NCBI RefSeq assembly: GCF_026735165.1
Contig: NZ_JAPQES010000008.1
Location: 18,562-82,561, forward strand
DNA: 64,000 bases
Direction: 5' to 3'
Source of the DNA: Clostridium ganghwense
GTDB taxonomy: Bacteria > Bacillota > Clostridia > Clostridiales > Clostridiaceae
The notes under the pieces were generated by a model. It did no database searches. It was given only the letters and a program-made list of their open reading frames with translations, and was not told the DNA's origin. The translations under genes and the position numbers were made by a program. Positions 8,776 to 16,140 of this stretch are shown piece after piece; positions within the stretch are counted from its first letter, which is position 1; the number at the start of each line of letters is the position of its first letter.

Positions 8776-9825
8776 ATGAGTAGGAAAATTACAAAAAAAA
8801 TAAAGGTAGGAAACATGTATGTAGGTGGAGATTCAAAAATTTCTGTGCAGTCTATGACTAATACAGATACTAGAGATGTAGATGCTACTGTAAATCAAAT
8901 TCTTGACTTAGAAAAAGCAGGTTGTAATATTATAAGGTGTGCTGTACCTGATATAGCATCGGCAGAGGCTTTGAAGAATATAATAAAACAAATTCATATT
9001 CCTCTAGTAGCAGATGTACATTTTGATTATAAATTAGCACTTAAATCTATAGAAAGTGGAGTTGATGCATTAAGGATAAACCCAGGTAATATTGGAAACT
9101 TAGATAGAATAAAAATGGTCGTAGAAGCTGCAAAAAATAGAGGTATATCTATTAGAATTGGAGTAAATTCGGGTTCTTTAGAAAAGGATATTTTAGAAAA
9201 GTATACAAAAGTTTGCCCAGAAGCATTGGTTGAAAGTGCTTTAAAACATGTAAGAATATTAGAAAGTTTAAACTTTTATGATATATGTATTTCTATAAAA
9301 TCTTCTGATGTGATGCATATGATAAAAAGTTGCAGATTAATTTCTGAAAAAGTAAATTATCCACTTCATCTAGGTGTTACAGAAGCAGGAACTTTATGGA
9401 GTGGAACTATAAAATCTAGCATCGGTATAGGAACTCTTTTATCAGAGGGTATTGGGGATACTATAAGAGTTTCACTTACTGGGGATGTATTGGATGAAGT
9501 TAAGGTGGGGCGTGAAATTCTTAAATCTTTAGGTTATATAGAAGAAGGCGTTAAATTTGTATCCTGCCCTACATGTGGTAGAACACAAATAAATCTTATA
9601 AAAATAGCTGAAGAAGTAGAAAAAAGATTATCAAAGTGTCAAAAGAATATTAAGGTAGCTACAATGGGATGTGTAGTTAATGGTCCCGGAGAAGCTAGAG
9701 AAGCGGATATTGGCATTGCAGGAGGCAATGGTGAAGGTTTAATATTTAAAAAAGGCGAAGTAATAAAAAAGGTTAAAGAAGAAAATTTAGTAGAAGAACT
9801 AATTAAAGAAATTGAAAAACTGTAA
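8776..9825 (+). CDS. ispG: (E)-4-hydroxy-3-methylbut-2-enyl-diphosphate synthase (IspG/GcpE)
   Basis: IspG catalyses the penultimate step of the MEP isoprenoid pathway, reducing the cyclodiphosphate MEcPP to HMBPP with a [4Fe-4S] cluster. The protein is 349 residues, normal for the short bacterial form. It opens with a TIM-barrel start (SVQSMTNTDTRDVDAT) and ends with the cluster domain: C264 and C267 in SCPTCGRT, C299 in MGCVVNGPGEARE. In clostridia ispG more usually follows dxr and rseP. Here it stands alone next to a LysR gene, so it may be an extra or relocated copy. Its isoprenoid product would feed the polyprenyl synthase encoded at 41754, a link that is inference. Confidence 0.93.
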   Translation: MSRKITKKIKVGNMYVGGDSKISVQSMTNTDTRDVDATVNQILDLEKAGCNIIRCAVPDIASAEALKNIIKQIHIPLVADVHFDYKLALKSIESGVDALRINPGNIGNLDRIKMVVEAAKNRGISIRIGVNSGSLEKDILEKYTKVCPEALVESALKHVRILESLNFYDICISIKSSDVMHMIKSCRLISEKVNYPLHLGVTEAGTLWSGTIKSSIGIGTLLSEGIGDTIRVSLTGDVLDEVKVGREILKSLGYIEEGVKFVSCPTCGRTQINLIKIAEEVEKRLSKCQKNIKVATMGCVVNGPGEAREADIGIAGGNGEGLIFKKGEVIKKVKEENLVEELIKEIEKL

Positions 9826-10184
9826 ACATAAAGAAGGTTTCTTTAGAATAACTAATCACCTTATTACAACAATATGAGCGAAACTTTTATTGGGTGCATA
9901 TAATTCAATTTATAGACACTAATGCTATTAATTATTCAAGTTGATTGTTATAAGGAAACCAATGTATAATATGGTATATTGTGATTTATAATTATGACAT
10001 CATTTAAAGAAAATGCGTCGTAAGAATATATAATGTGTTAAGACAAAATTGTAAGATTTTATATCGTATTGGTATCAATGAAAATTATAGAATAGGAAAC
10101 TTAAGTTTATATTGTGTGTAAAAAATATGAAAATATTTAAAAAAACGGATACAGATTGATGAATAAGAATGGAGAGGTATATCT
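9826..10184. other. Intergenic region after ispG with a dispersed repeat
   Basis: No gene is visible in these 359 bases. The part 9930-10000 is similar (by eye about three quarters identical over 70 bases) to 31091-31160. Both contain TTGATT, 18 bases, then a TATAAT- or TACAAT-like box followed by ATGGTATATT. They may be related promoters or remnants of one small repeat. A GGAGAGG site before 10185 belongs to the next gene. Confidence 0.5.
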
Positions 10185-11078
10185 ATGAAATTAGATTTGA
10201 ATTGTATTACGTGTAATATTAATCAAGCGATAAAGATAATGGATTTATTAGAGATGGAGAGAAACAAAAAAGAAGAAATGATGAGGGAAGTGCTTGAATA
10301 CTTAAGTAACGCCGACTACTCCAAATGCAATCCTGAAGTCATAGGAGGAACATGGAACATCATACTAAAATATATTGAAAATGATAATCCATATAGTGAT
10401 ATAAAAAAATATTATAATATAGAAGTCCTAAAGATGATTGAAGAAATTGAGAATCTTATTCGAAACTCAGATAATAAATTTAACACGGCACTAAAAATTG
10501 CCATAGCGGGTAATTTAATTGATTTTGCAGCTAAGCATAAATTCGATTTAGACATGCTTAAGAAAAAAATAATGAATATTCAAGAACTTAATCTTACTAT
10601 AGATCATAGTAAGAATCTATATGAAAGTTTAAAAATTGCAAAAAGTGTCATGTATTTAGGAGATAATTGTGGTGAGATTTGTTTGGACAAACTGTTTATT
10701 AAATATATAAAAAATGAGTTTCCAAATGTTAAGGTATATTTTGGTGTCAGAGGAAAAATAATTGTTAATGATGTCACTTTTGATGATGCACAAATGGTGG
10801 GAATGCAAGAAGTTGCTGATACCATTGAAAATGGAGATGGTTCTCTGGGAACTGTTATTGAACGAGTAAGTGACGAGTTCAGAGAGAAGTTTTATGGTGC
10901 TGATGTTGTGATTGCAAAAGGTCAAGGTAATTATGAAAGCTTAAGTGAAATAGATAAAAAAAATATATTTCATTTGTTTATGGCAAAATGTGAACCAGTT
11001 TCAAGTTCATTAGGAGTTAAAACTATGTCAATTGTATGTGTTGAAAATAAAAAGCTAGATTTATCTATAGCACAGTAG
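10185..11078 (+). CDS. DUF89 / ARMT1-like damage-control phosphatase family protein
   Basis: This 297-residue cytoplasmic protein matches the DUF89 family: an N-terminal Cys motif (NCITCNINQA), a helical bundle to about residue 140, and then a catalytic half with YLGDNCGEICLD, VRGKIIVNDVTFDDA and GADVVIAKGQGNYESLSE. The Asp and Asn residues of those motifs bind the divalent metal. Members hydrolyse phosphate from damaged or unwanted phosphometabolites. It stands alone with an 'AGAGG' site seven bases before its ATG and about 260 bases of gene-free DNA after it. The exact substrate is unknown. Confidence 0.82.
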   Translation: MKLDLNCITCNINQAIKIMDLLEMERNKKEEMMREVLEYLSNADYSKCNPEVIGGTWNIILKYIENDNPYSDIKKYYNIEVLKMIEEIENLIRNSDNKFNTALKIAIAGNLIDFAAKHKFDLDMLKKKIMNIQELNLTIDHSKNLYESLKIAKSVMYLGDNCGEICLDKLFIKYIKNEFPNVKVYFGVRGKIIVNDVTFDDAQMVGMQEVADTIENGDGSLGTVIERVSDEFREKFYGADVVIAKGQGNYESLSEIDKKNIFHLFMAKCEPVSSSLGVKTMSIVCVENKKLDLSIAQ

Positions 11079-11338
11079 AATGTATTACATTTTATATAAT
11101 ATTTTTAAATGATGATTTAGAAGATTAATAATCCTAGAAGTAGTTAAGACACAAAAGTAGAATTATGTGTAACAAAGATTATTTATATAAGAGGAAAATG
11201 AGGCAAATGTTTTATTGAGTATATACCAGTCGAAAAAGAAATATATACACTCGAAAAATGAGCATAATCTTTGCTATTATTAATACACATTCTTCTTAAA
11301 GTACGTCCTTATTTTAATAATACTGCTGGAGGTAATGT

Positions 11339-11887
11339 ATGATTATTGAAAATAAAAGAATAGAAGGTAAAAGTCTAACATGGATACTTCGTTGTCCAAC
11401 AAAATATGATGCAATTGAATTATCTAAATTAAGAGTTAAAATTGATGGGGAAACAGAAAATCTTGATAGGGAATCTGGTGAAGGTTTATTAACACCAGAA
11501 GATTTTGAAAAACTTATTTATGAAGATTCAATAGCAGAAAAAACTATATTCTTAGTTGCAGAAGTAGAAGGTGAAATTGTTGGATTTACTCGTTGTGAAG
11601 GAAGTAAACTAAGTAGATTTAGGCATAAAGCAGAATTTGGAATATGTATATCAAAGGAATACTGGGGTCATGGAATTGGTAAAGTACTACTAGAAAATAT
11701 TCTGAGGTGGGCAGATACTGTTGAAATTGAAAAGATTTCATTAACTGTGGTACAAACAAATACAAAAGCAATTCAATTATATAAAAGATATGGATTTGTA
11801 GCAGAAGGATTATTAATAAAGGACCGTATTCATAAAGATGGAACCTATTATAATACAGTTATAATGGGAAGATTATTAGATAAATAG
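11339..11887 (+). CDS. GNAT-family N-acetyltransferase
   Basis: This 182-residue GNAT enzyme resembles RimI/RimJ or spermidine-type acetyltransferases. It has a central beta strand ending in EFGICISKEYWGHGIGKVLL (about residues 99-118), with the Gly-rich acetyl-CoA loop GHGIGK, and the late motif TNTKAIQLYKRYGFVAEGLL (about 140-160). It starts at an ATG eight bases after GGAGG. It has no operon partner; the following 80 bases contain only an imperfect hairpin. The acceptor is unknown. Confidence 0.85.
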   Translation: MIIENKRIEGKSLTWILRCPTKYDAIELSKLRVKIDGETENLDRESGEGLLTPEDFEKLIYEDSIAEKTIFLVAEVEGEIVGFTRCEGSKLSRFRHKAEFGICISKEYWGHGIGKVLLENILRWADTVEIEKISLTVVQTNTKAIQLYKRYGFVAEGLLIKDRIHKDGTYYNTVIMGRLLDK

Positions 11888-11965
11888 ATATTAATAACTA
11901 AAACATAATATTTTAAAATCACGATACAAAATAACATGGACATCGTGGATTAGTTTATCGTTATT

Positions 11966-12280
11966 ATGCCACTATGGATTAATGAAATATGGACACCTCA
12001 ATATGGGTCAAATTATATACTATTTTTATTTTTTGTAATTTCCTTAACCTTTATATTATCAATTTTATATATAAAGACACTAAGTATATTAATTTGCATT
12101 CTGTTTCATGCTATTGAAAATGCTTATTTGAATATAGGAACGAATTTTTGGGCTAAGGACCTTAAAACTCAATGGATAAATACAGTATTAACTTTAGTAG
12201 TTTCAATGGCTATTTTCTTTGTTTTTTACAAGTTAAAACCGACTAAAATTAATAAAAATAATAGATCAAACTATCATTAA
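11966..12280 (+). pseudogene. C-terminal fragment of a CPBP-family membrane protease
   Basis: The 104 codons match only the end of clostridial CPBP (CAAX-like) intramembrane proteases: an LPLWIN-like segment, a hydrophobic helix, then YIKTLSILICILFHAIENA with the last conserved His and Asn, and another membrane helix. The EExxxR and FxxxH catalytic motifs that should precede it are absent, a TAG in the same frame lies directly upstream, and no ribosome binding site is seen. It is therefore a 5'-truncated remnant. A short functional protein is less likely. Confidence 0.7.
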
Positions 12281-12323
12281 TTCGTAACATTTACAGATTG
12301 TGAAATAAGAATGAGGTGTAAAA

Positions 12324-12755
12324 ATGAATTTATTAAGCAAGGCAATAATTATAGCAACTAAAGCTCATGAAGGAGTAACAGACAAAGGTGGACACCCATA
12401 TATATTACATCCGTTAAGAGTTATGACTAAAATGAACGATGATATTTCAAGAATTGTGGCAGTATTGCATGACACTGTTGAAGATACCGATATAACATTT
12501 GAATATCTTAGAAAAGAAGGTTTTTCAGAAGAAATAGTAAATGCAATAAATTCTGTTACAAGAAGAGAGAATGAAACCTATATGGAGTTTGTAAGTCGTT
12601 GCAAACAAAATGCTATAGGTAAAAAAGTTAAGCTAGCTGATATAGAAGATAATAGCGATATTACCAGAATATCTAATCCAACTACAAAAGATTATGATAG
12701 ATTAAAAAAATATGAAAAAGCAAAAAGAGAATTATTAAGTATTTATCCCAAGTAA
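12324..12755 (+). CDS. HD-domain hydrolase, SpoT/MESH1-like small alarmone hydrolase candidate
   Basis: This 143-residue protein consists of one HD domain as found in the hydrolase half of RelA/SpoT: a first His in KGGHPYILHPLRV (about residues 24-36), the HD pair in AVLHDTVEDTDIT (about 50-62), and a late VKLADIEDNSD motif (about 108-118). That set supports Mn-dependent hydrolysis of (p)ppGpp or a related nucleotide. It lacks synthetase, TGS and ACT domains. A RelA/SpoT synthetase-domain protein without an HD domain is encoded at 61539. The ATG has a GAGGTG site before it. The substrate assignment is inferred from motifs. Confidence 0.75.
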   Translation: MNLLSKAIIIATKAHEGVTDKGGHPYILHPLRVMTKMNDDISRIVAVLHDTVEDTDITFEYLRKEGFSEEIVNAINSVTRRENETYMEFVSRCKQNAIGKKVKLADIEDNSDITRISNPTTKDYDRLKKYEKAKRELLSIYPK

Positions 12756-12873
12756 TAAGTGAAAAAAGATATATTAAAGACAACTAACTTTATATTGTTT
12801 GTATTAATTTTTAGGGAGAAAATGTTATTAAAATAGAAGAGTTTACATTGAAATAAAACTAGGGAGTGTATTA

Positions 12874-13050
12874 ATGAAATTAAAACTACAAAGAAACACA
12901 TGGATTTTTGCTGGGATATGTTTTGGATTAGGTATTATTTTTTCAATATATGAAGCCAAACCTTTTGGAGTGTATTACATTTTAACTGGGATTACAAGTA
13001 TCTTATCTTTCATAAATGCTTATAAGGTACATAAGAAGATGTTACATTAA
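12874..13050 (+). CDS. Small two-helix membrane protein, 58 aa
   Basis: Preceded by AGGGAG, this ORF encodes a basic N-terminus, a hydrophobic helix (about residues 11-25), a short polar turn, a second hydrophobic helix (about 33-49) and a basic tail. It looks like a small two-pass membrane protein. I do not recognise the family. The good ribosome binding site and clean composition argue that it is real. Confidence 0.55.
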   Translation: MKLKLQRNTWIFAGICFGLGIIFSIYEAKPFGVYYILTGITSILSFINAYKVHKKMLH

Positions 13051-13141
13051 ATCATTAAGTAGCGTTTAATGGACACATACTTTAAATTAATATTGTTAGT
13101 ATATTATTACACATAAAAATTATACAGAAAAGGGAGAGTTT

Positions 13142-13303
13142 ATGGCAGAAACATTATTAATAATATTGGGAATAGGATATTTAATTTATAGAGTTACCTT
13201 TGGTATATCTAAAGACATTAAGAGAGTTGAAGGTAAAATTGATATGTTAAATTTGCATCTTAAAGAAATGGAAATGAAACTAAATCAGCTTGAAAAAAAT
13301 TAG
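13142..13303 (+). CDS. Small membrane-anchored coiled-coil protein, 53 aa
   Basis: An AAGGGAGAG site precedes the ATG. The product has one N-terminal hydrophobic helix (about residues 4-18) followed by a charged heptad-like helix rich in Lys, Glu and Leu (about 24-52). This layout is seen in many uncharacterised small proteins of Firmicutes. No function can be assigned. It follows the 58-residue membrane protein by about 90 bases. Confidence 0.5.
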   Translation: MAETLLIILGIGYLIYRVTFGISKDIKRVEGKIDMLNLHLKEMEMKLNQLEKN

Positions 13304-13410
13304 ATGAAAAGTAATGAACTATATTCTTAAATAACGATATGAAAATCTAATATTAAAAGAAATAATTAAGATATAATAGCAAAATATTGAGAATCGAAAG
13401 AAGGGAAAAG

Positions 13411-13848
13411 ATGTTGAAGGTAAATTTTCATGAATTAGGAAAAATACAAGATAATAAACTTCTATTTGCTGTAATAATGGCAAAATACAAAGAACAGTGG
13501 ATATTTGTTAAACATAAAAAAAGAGATACTTGGGAAATACCTGGAGGGCATAGAGAAAATAATGAGGATATTAATGATACTGCCTCAAGAGAATTATTTG
13601 AAGAAACTGGGGCAAAAGATTTTACTTTAAAACCTATATGTGTTTATTCAGTAAAGGGAGATGAAGGTGAAACTTTTGGGCAACTATTTTATGCAGAGGT
13701 ACAAACTCTTGAGAAGTTGCCAAATTCTGAAATAGGAGAAGTAGAGTTCTTTAAAACTCTACCTAAAAATTTAACTTATCCATTGATTCAACCGTTTTTA
13801 TTTGAAAAAGTATTAAATGAAGTAAAAAAATTTAAGAATTATATATAA
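13411..13848 (+). CDS. Nudix hydrolase
   Basis: This Nudix hydrolase of 145 residues shows the full Nudix box G-x5-E-x7-REL-x-EETGA (GGHREN...ASRELFEETGA, about residues 45-68), which binds the metal and cleaves nucleoside-diphosphate-linked substrates. The start was put at the ATG preceded by AGAAGGGAAAAG. An upstream TTG in frame at 13387 lacks a site. The specific substrate cannot be told from the box. The gene stands directly before the TPP riboswitch region but is probably not part of that unit. Confidence 0.85.
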   Translation: MLKVNFHELGKIQDNKLLFAVIMAKYKEQWIFVKHKKRDTWEIPGGHRENNEDINDTASRELFEETGAKDFTLKPICVYSVKGDEGETFGQLFYAEVQTLEKLPNSEIGEVEFFKTLPKNLTYPLIQPFLFEKVLNEVKKFKNYI

Positions 13849-13938
13849 ATAAGAAAAAGTTCTGACATATAAATTTTTGCTATGATGTATTTCCAGGTTA
13901 TGTTGAATTTAAGAACATTATATGATATAATTCTAAAA

Positions 13939-14020
13939 AAGGGGAGCTTGTGCTGCAGGCTGAGAGGAAGTTTATGCTTCGACCCATAACTTGATTCGGA
14001 TAATGCCGGCGTAGGGAAAT
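13939..14020 (+). promoter_or_regulatory. TPP riboswitch (THI element)
   Basis: The element shows the conserved TPP aptamer parts in order: a GGGGAGC start of P2, the pyrimidine-sensor GGCTGAGAGG, a short hairpin, GACCC, then the pyrophosphate-sensor part with TTCGGATAATGCCGG and GCGTAGGGAAA. A strong terminator follows at 14061, which makes it a transcriptional OFF switch for thiW-thiM when thiamine pyrophosphate is high. Confidence 0.95.
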
Positions 14021-14060
14021 ATTTAATTTATACTATTTGCTTATATATTTTATGAGTACA

Positions 14061-14097
14061 AATGGGATGCGCCTTATTCGGTGTATTCCATTTTTTT
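14061..14097 (+). terminator. Riboswitch-controlled terminator
   Basis: A 13-bp stem with G-U pairs (AATGGGATGCGCC / GGTGTATTCCATT, loop TTATTC) runs into seven T. It lies 40 bases after the TPP aptamer and is the likely expression platform. Confidence 0.85.
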
Positions 14098-14167
14098 ATG
14101 CCTCAAGGAGTGTATCTTCGATAAGCGAAGGGGGAGCGCCCTACGCTTTTATGGCAAAAATACAACT

Positions 14168-14340
14168 AAATAGCGAGGGAACTTGTGTTTCAAGGTGAGA
14201 GGAAGCTTTTGAGCTTCGACCGACCAGTATGGCTTATGTCATATAGGGAATTGCTATTTGGTTGCGCTAAAGTTCTACCTCTATAATGGTATTTATTTCC
14301 TATATGACATATTGGGAAAATAAATATTATTAGGGAGGTA
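14168..14340 (+). promoter_or_regulatory. Diverged TPP-like riboswitch with a translational expression platform
   Basis: The stretch 14168-14259 aligns along its length with the canonical TPP aptamer upstream. A P1 stem AAATAGC (14168-14174) / GCTATTT (14253-14259) closes it, and GGTGAGAGG plus a small hairpin and CGACC keep the pyrimidine-sensor side. The pyrophosphate-sensor side differs: the loop and GCG before TAGGGA are replaced by GTATGGCTTATGTCATA-TAGGGA. Downstream, CCTATATGACATA (14299-14311) is the exact complement of aptamer bases 14235-14247. TACCTC (14276-14281) can also pair with GAGGTA of the thiW ribosome binding site (14335-14340). This looks like a working switch with altered ligand recognition, or a decaying TPP copy. 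Confidence 0.65.
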
Positions 14341-14347
14341 TTTTATT

Positions 14348-14917
14348 ATGGAAAAAAACTCAAAACTATTAAAAAAACTTATGCTAGCAATGCTGGTGGC
14401 AATGGGGGTTGTAATTTCACCAATTCTTCGTATTGAAGGAATGTGTCCTATGGCGCACTTTATTAACATCGTATGTTCTGTTATTCTTGGACCATGGTAT
14501 TCATTGCTTTGTGCTACACTAATTGGTGTGATAAGGATGTTCTTTATGGGAATTCCACCTTTAGCTTTAACTGGAGCAGTTTTTGGAGCCACTTTGTCTG
14601 GTGTTTTATACAGAGTATCTAAGGGGAATTTGATTTGTGCGATTATAGGTGAGGTCATAGGAACTGGTATTATAGGAGCTATACTTTCATATCCTATTAT
14701 GACAGTTATTTGGGGTAGAACAGGGCTTACATGGATGTTCTATGTTCCTTCATTTATTATGGGAACACTTATTGGAGGAACAATTGCATTTGTTTTTTTA
14801 ACAGCATTAAGCAAGACAGGTATGCTTGCAAAAATTCAGAGAAGTTTGGGGGCAAAAATTTATGACAAACCAAGAGCTTACAATAAACAACCTATTGCAA
14901 ATAAAACAGAATGTTAA
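14348..14917 (+). CDS. thiW: ThiW, substrate-binding S component of an ECF thiazole transporter
   Basis: ThiW is the membrane S component that captures the thiamine precursor hydroxyethylthiazole for an energy-coupling-factor transporter. The shared ATPases and T component are encoded elsewhere. The 189-residue protein has about five hydrophobic helices. Its early segment (about residues 22-50) contains a cytoplasm-facing Ser/Pro and Met/His-rich stretch (SPILRIEGMCPMAHF) typical of the ThiW family. It lies directly behind a TPP riboswitch and a second TPP-like element and overlaps thiM by 56 bases, so transport and phosphorylation of thiazole are coupled. Confidence 0.9.
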   Translation: MEKNSKLLKKLMLAMLVAMGVVISPILRIEGMCPMAHFINIVCSVILGPWYSLLCATLIGVIRMFFMGIPPLALTGAVFGATLSGVLYRVSKGNLICAIIGEVIGTGIIGAILSYPIMTVIWGRTGLTWMFYVPSFIMGTLIGGTIAFVFLTALSKTGMLAKIQRSLGAKIYDKPRAYNKQPIANKTEC

Positions 14918-15692
14918 ATTAAAAAAACCCCTTATCCACTGTATTACAAATCCTATTTCAATAAATGATTGTGCGAATATGGTTCTTGCTATTGGTGCAA
15001 AACCCATTATGGCTGAACATCCATTAGAGGTTTCTGAAATTACTGCTGTTTCTAAATCACTGGGGGTTAACCTTGGAAATATAACTGACAACAGAATGAA
15101 ATCTATGTTGATTTCAGGTAAAGTAGCCTTTGAAAATAAAATTCCACAAGTAATTGATCTTGTAGGTGTGGGATGCAGTAAACTTCGCCTAAATTATGCA
15201 AAAAAATTTATTTCAGAGTGTCATCCAAGTGTCATTAAGGGCAATATGTCTGAAATAAAAGCAATCTGTGGTATAAAAAACAATTCAAAAGGAATTGATG
15301 TTGGAGAATGTGATATTGTAACAGAGAAAAATTCTGATGAAAGTATAGAAATGTTAAAGACGTTGTCACTGCAAACGGGTTCTGTTATTGCAGCAACAGG
15401 AGTGGTAGATATAATAACAAATGGCACTCATACATATTTAATAACAAATGGTTGTGAAATGCTTTCAATGATAACTGGGACAGGCTGCATGCTTACTGCG
15501 CTTATAGCAAGCTATATTTCTTCTGGGAATATATTAGAGGGCACTGTTCTTGCAATAGTTCTTATGGGGATATGTGGTGAACTTTCTCAAAATGTTAAGG
15601 GTACTGGAAATTTCAGAGCTGAGCTTATAGATAATATGTTTAGTATTTCTGATGATACGATAATAAAAAAAATAAGATATAAATTAAAATAA
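14862..15692 (+). CDS. thiM: Hydroxyethylthiazole kinase ThiM
   Basis: ThiM phosphorylates 5-(2-hydroxyethyl)-4-methylthiazole with ATP so it can be joined to HMP-PP to make thiamine phosphate. From the chosen ATG (preceded by GGGGGCA) the protein has 276 residues. It shows the substrate motif HCITNPISINDCANMVLAIGA (about residues 26-46), PIMAEHP, VKGN in the ribokinase-like core, and the catalytic GTGCM near residue 207 with its Cys. An upstream ATG at 14826 in the same frame would add 12 residues but lacks a good site. The thiW-thiM pair forms a salvage operon controlled by thiamine. Confidence 0.93.
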   Translation: MTNQELTINNLLQIKQNVKLKKPLIHCITNPISINDCANMVLAIGAKPIMAEHPLEVSEITAVSKSLGVNLGNITDNRMKSMLISGKVAFENKIPQVIDLVGVGCSKLRLNYAKKFISECHPSVIKGNMSEIKAICGIKNNSKGIDVGECDIVTEKNSDESIEMLKTLSLQTGSVIAATGVVDIITNGTHTYLITNGCEMLSMITGTGCMLTALIASYISSGNILEGTVLAIVLMGICGELSQNVKGTGNFRAELIDNMFSISDDTIIKKIRYKLK

Positions 15693-15737
15693 AAAGAAAA
15701 TATAGTAATATTGGTGGTATTAAAACAATTCGCTTGA

Positions 15738-15769
15738 AATCTTCTTATCTTAGGGTAAGAAGATTTTTT
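15738..15769 (+). terminator. Intrinsic terminator after thiM
   Basis: A 10-bp stem (AATCTTCTTA / TAAGAAGATT, loop of eight) is followed by a T tract. It lies 45 bases after the thiM stop and closes the thiazole salvage unit. Confidence 0.88.
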
Positions 15770-15779
15770 GTATTTAACA

Positions 15780-15902
15780 TTATCTAATGTTCCATAATGT
15801 TAAATTAAAAATATATTTAAGAAAGTAAAGAACGGATTATAAATGAAAATATTAGTGTTAATAGGAAGCTATAATATCTCAAAATCTGTGTATGAAAAAT
15901 GA
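15780..15902 (+). pseudogene. Decayed copy of the padR-controlled flavodoxin gene start
   Basis: The stretch from TATCTAATGTT to the ATG at 15843 follows the sequence before the flavodoxin gene at 6888. It shares the spacer with ATTAAAAATATATTTAAG, the AAGTAA run and ATTATAAATGAAAATATTAGTG. The first eight codons match (one Val-to-Ile-type change) and then the frame stops at 15900-15902 after 19 codons. The palindrome is degraded (TATCTAATGTTCCATA). It is a remnant of duplication or recombination with the 6.8-kb locus and probably not a gene. Confidence 0.7.
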
Positions 15903-15968
15903 AGGAATTATAGGGGAATAGATAATATTTTTGACAATATGAATTATTTAATGTACAGTAATTATATG

Positions 15969-15991
15969 TAGTAGTACACTGCGTACTACTA
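15969..15991. repeat. Perfect inverted repeat
   Basis: TAGTAGTAC / GTACTACTA form a 9-bp perfect stem with loop ACTGC. A TTGACA about 30 bases upstream suggests a former promoter with an operator. On the + strand it is followed by A residues, not T, so it does not look like a terminator. Its regulator is unknown. Confidence 0.5.
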
Positions 15992-16043
15992 AAAAAAGAG
16001 ATGGTTATAAGAAGGAAAAATTTTCCTTGATTATGTTGTGATA

Positions 16044-16057
16044 CGAACAAATGTTTG
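16044..16057. promoter_or_regulatory. Possible SOS (LexA) box
   Basis: CGAACAAATGTTTG differs at one position from the Gram-positive LexA palindrome CGAAC-N4-GTTCG. It lies about 100 bases before the first gene of the 16.1-23.5 kb cluster. A single near-match is weak evidence, and no other SOS feature is visible. Confidence 0.25.
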
Positions 16058-16140
16058 GTAAAATTAGATTATTAATTTATAAAATACCTAATAGGATTAA
16101 AATTGGTAGAAAATATAGTAGAAAAGGAGGCTATATTACA

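Noticed and set aside
14293..14658. Minus-strand ORF antisense to thiW
   Set aside because: It overlaps the riboswitch platform and thiW, and no start signal is seen.
15969..15991. Hairpin considered as a terminator
   Set aside because: It is followed by A, not T, on the + strand, and no gene ends just before it; kept only as an inverted repeat.
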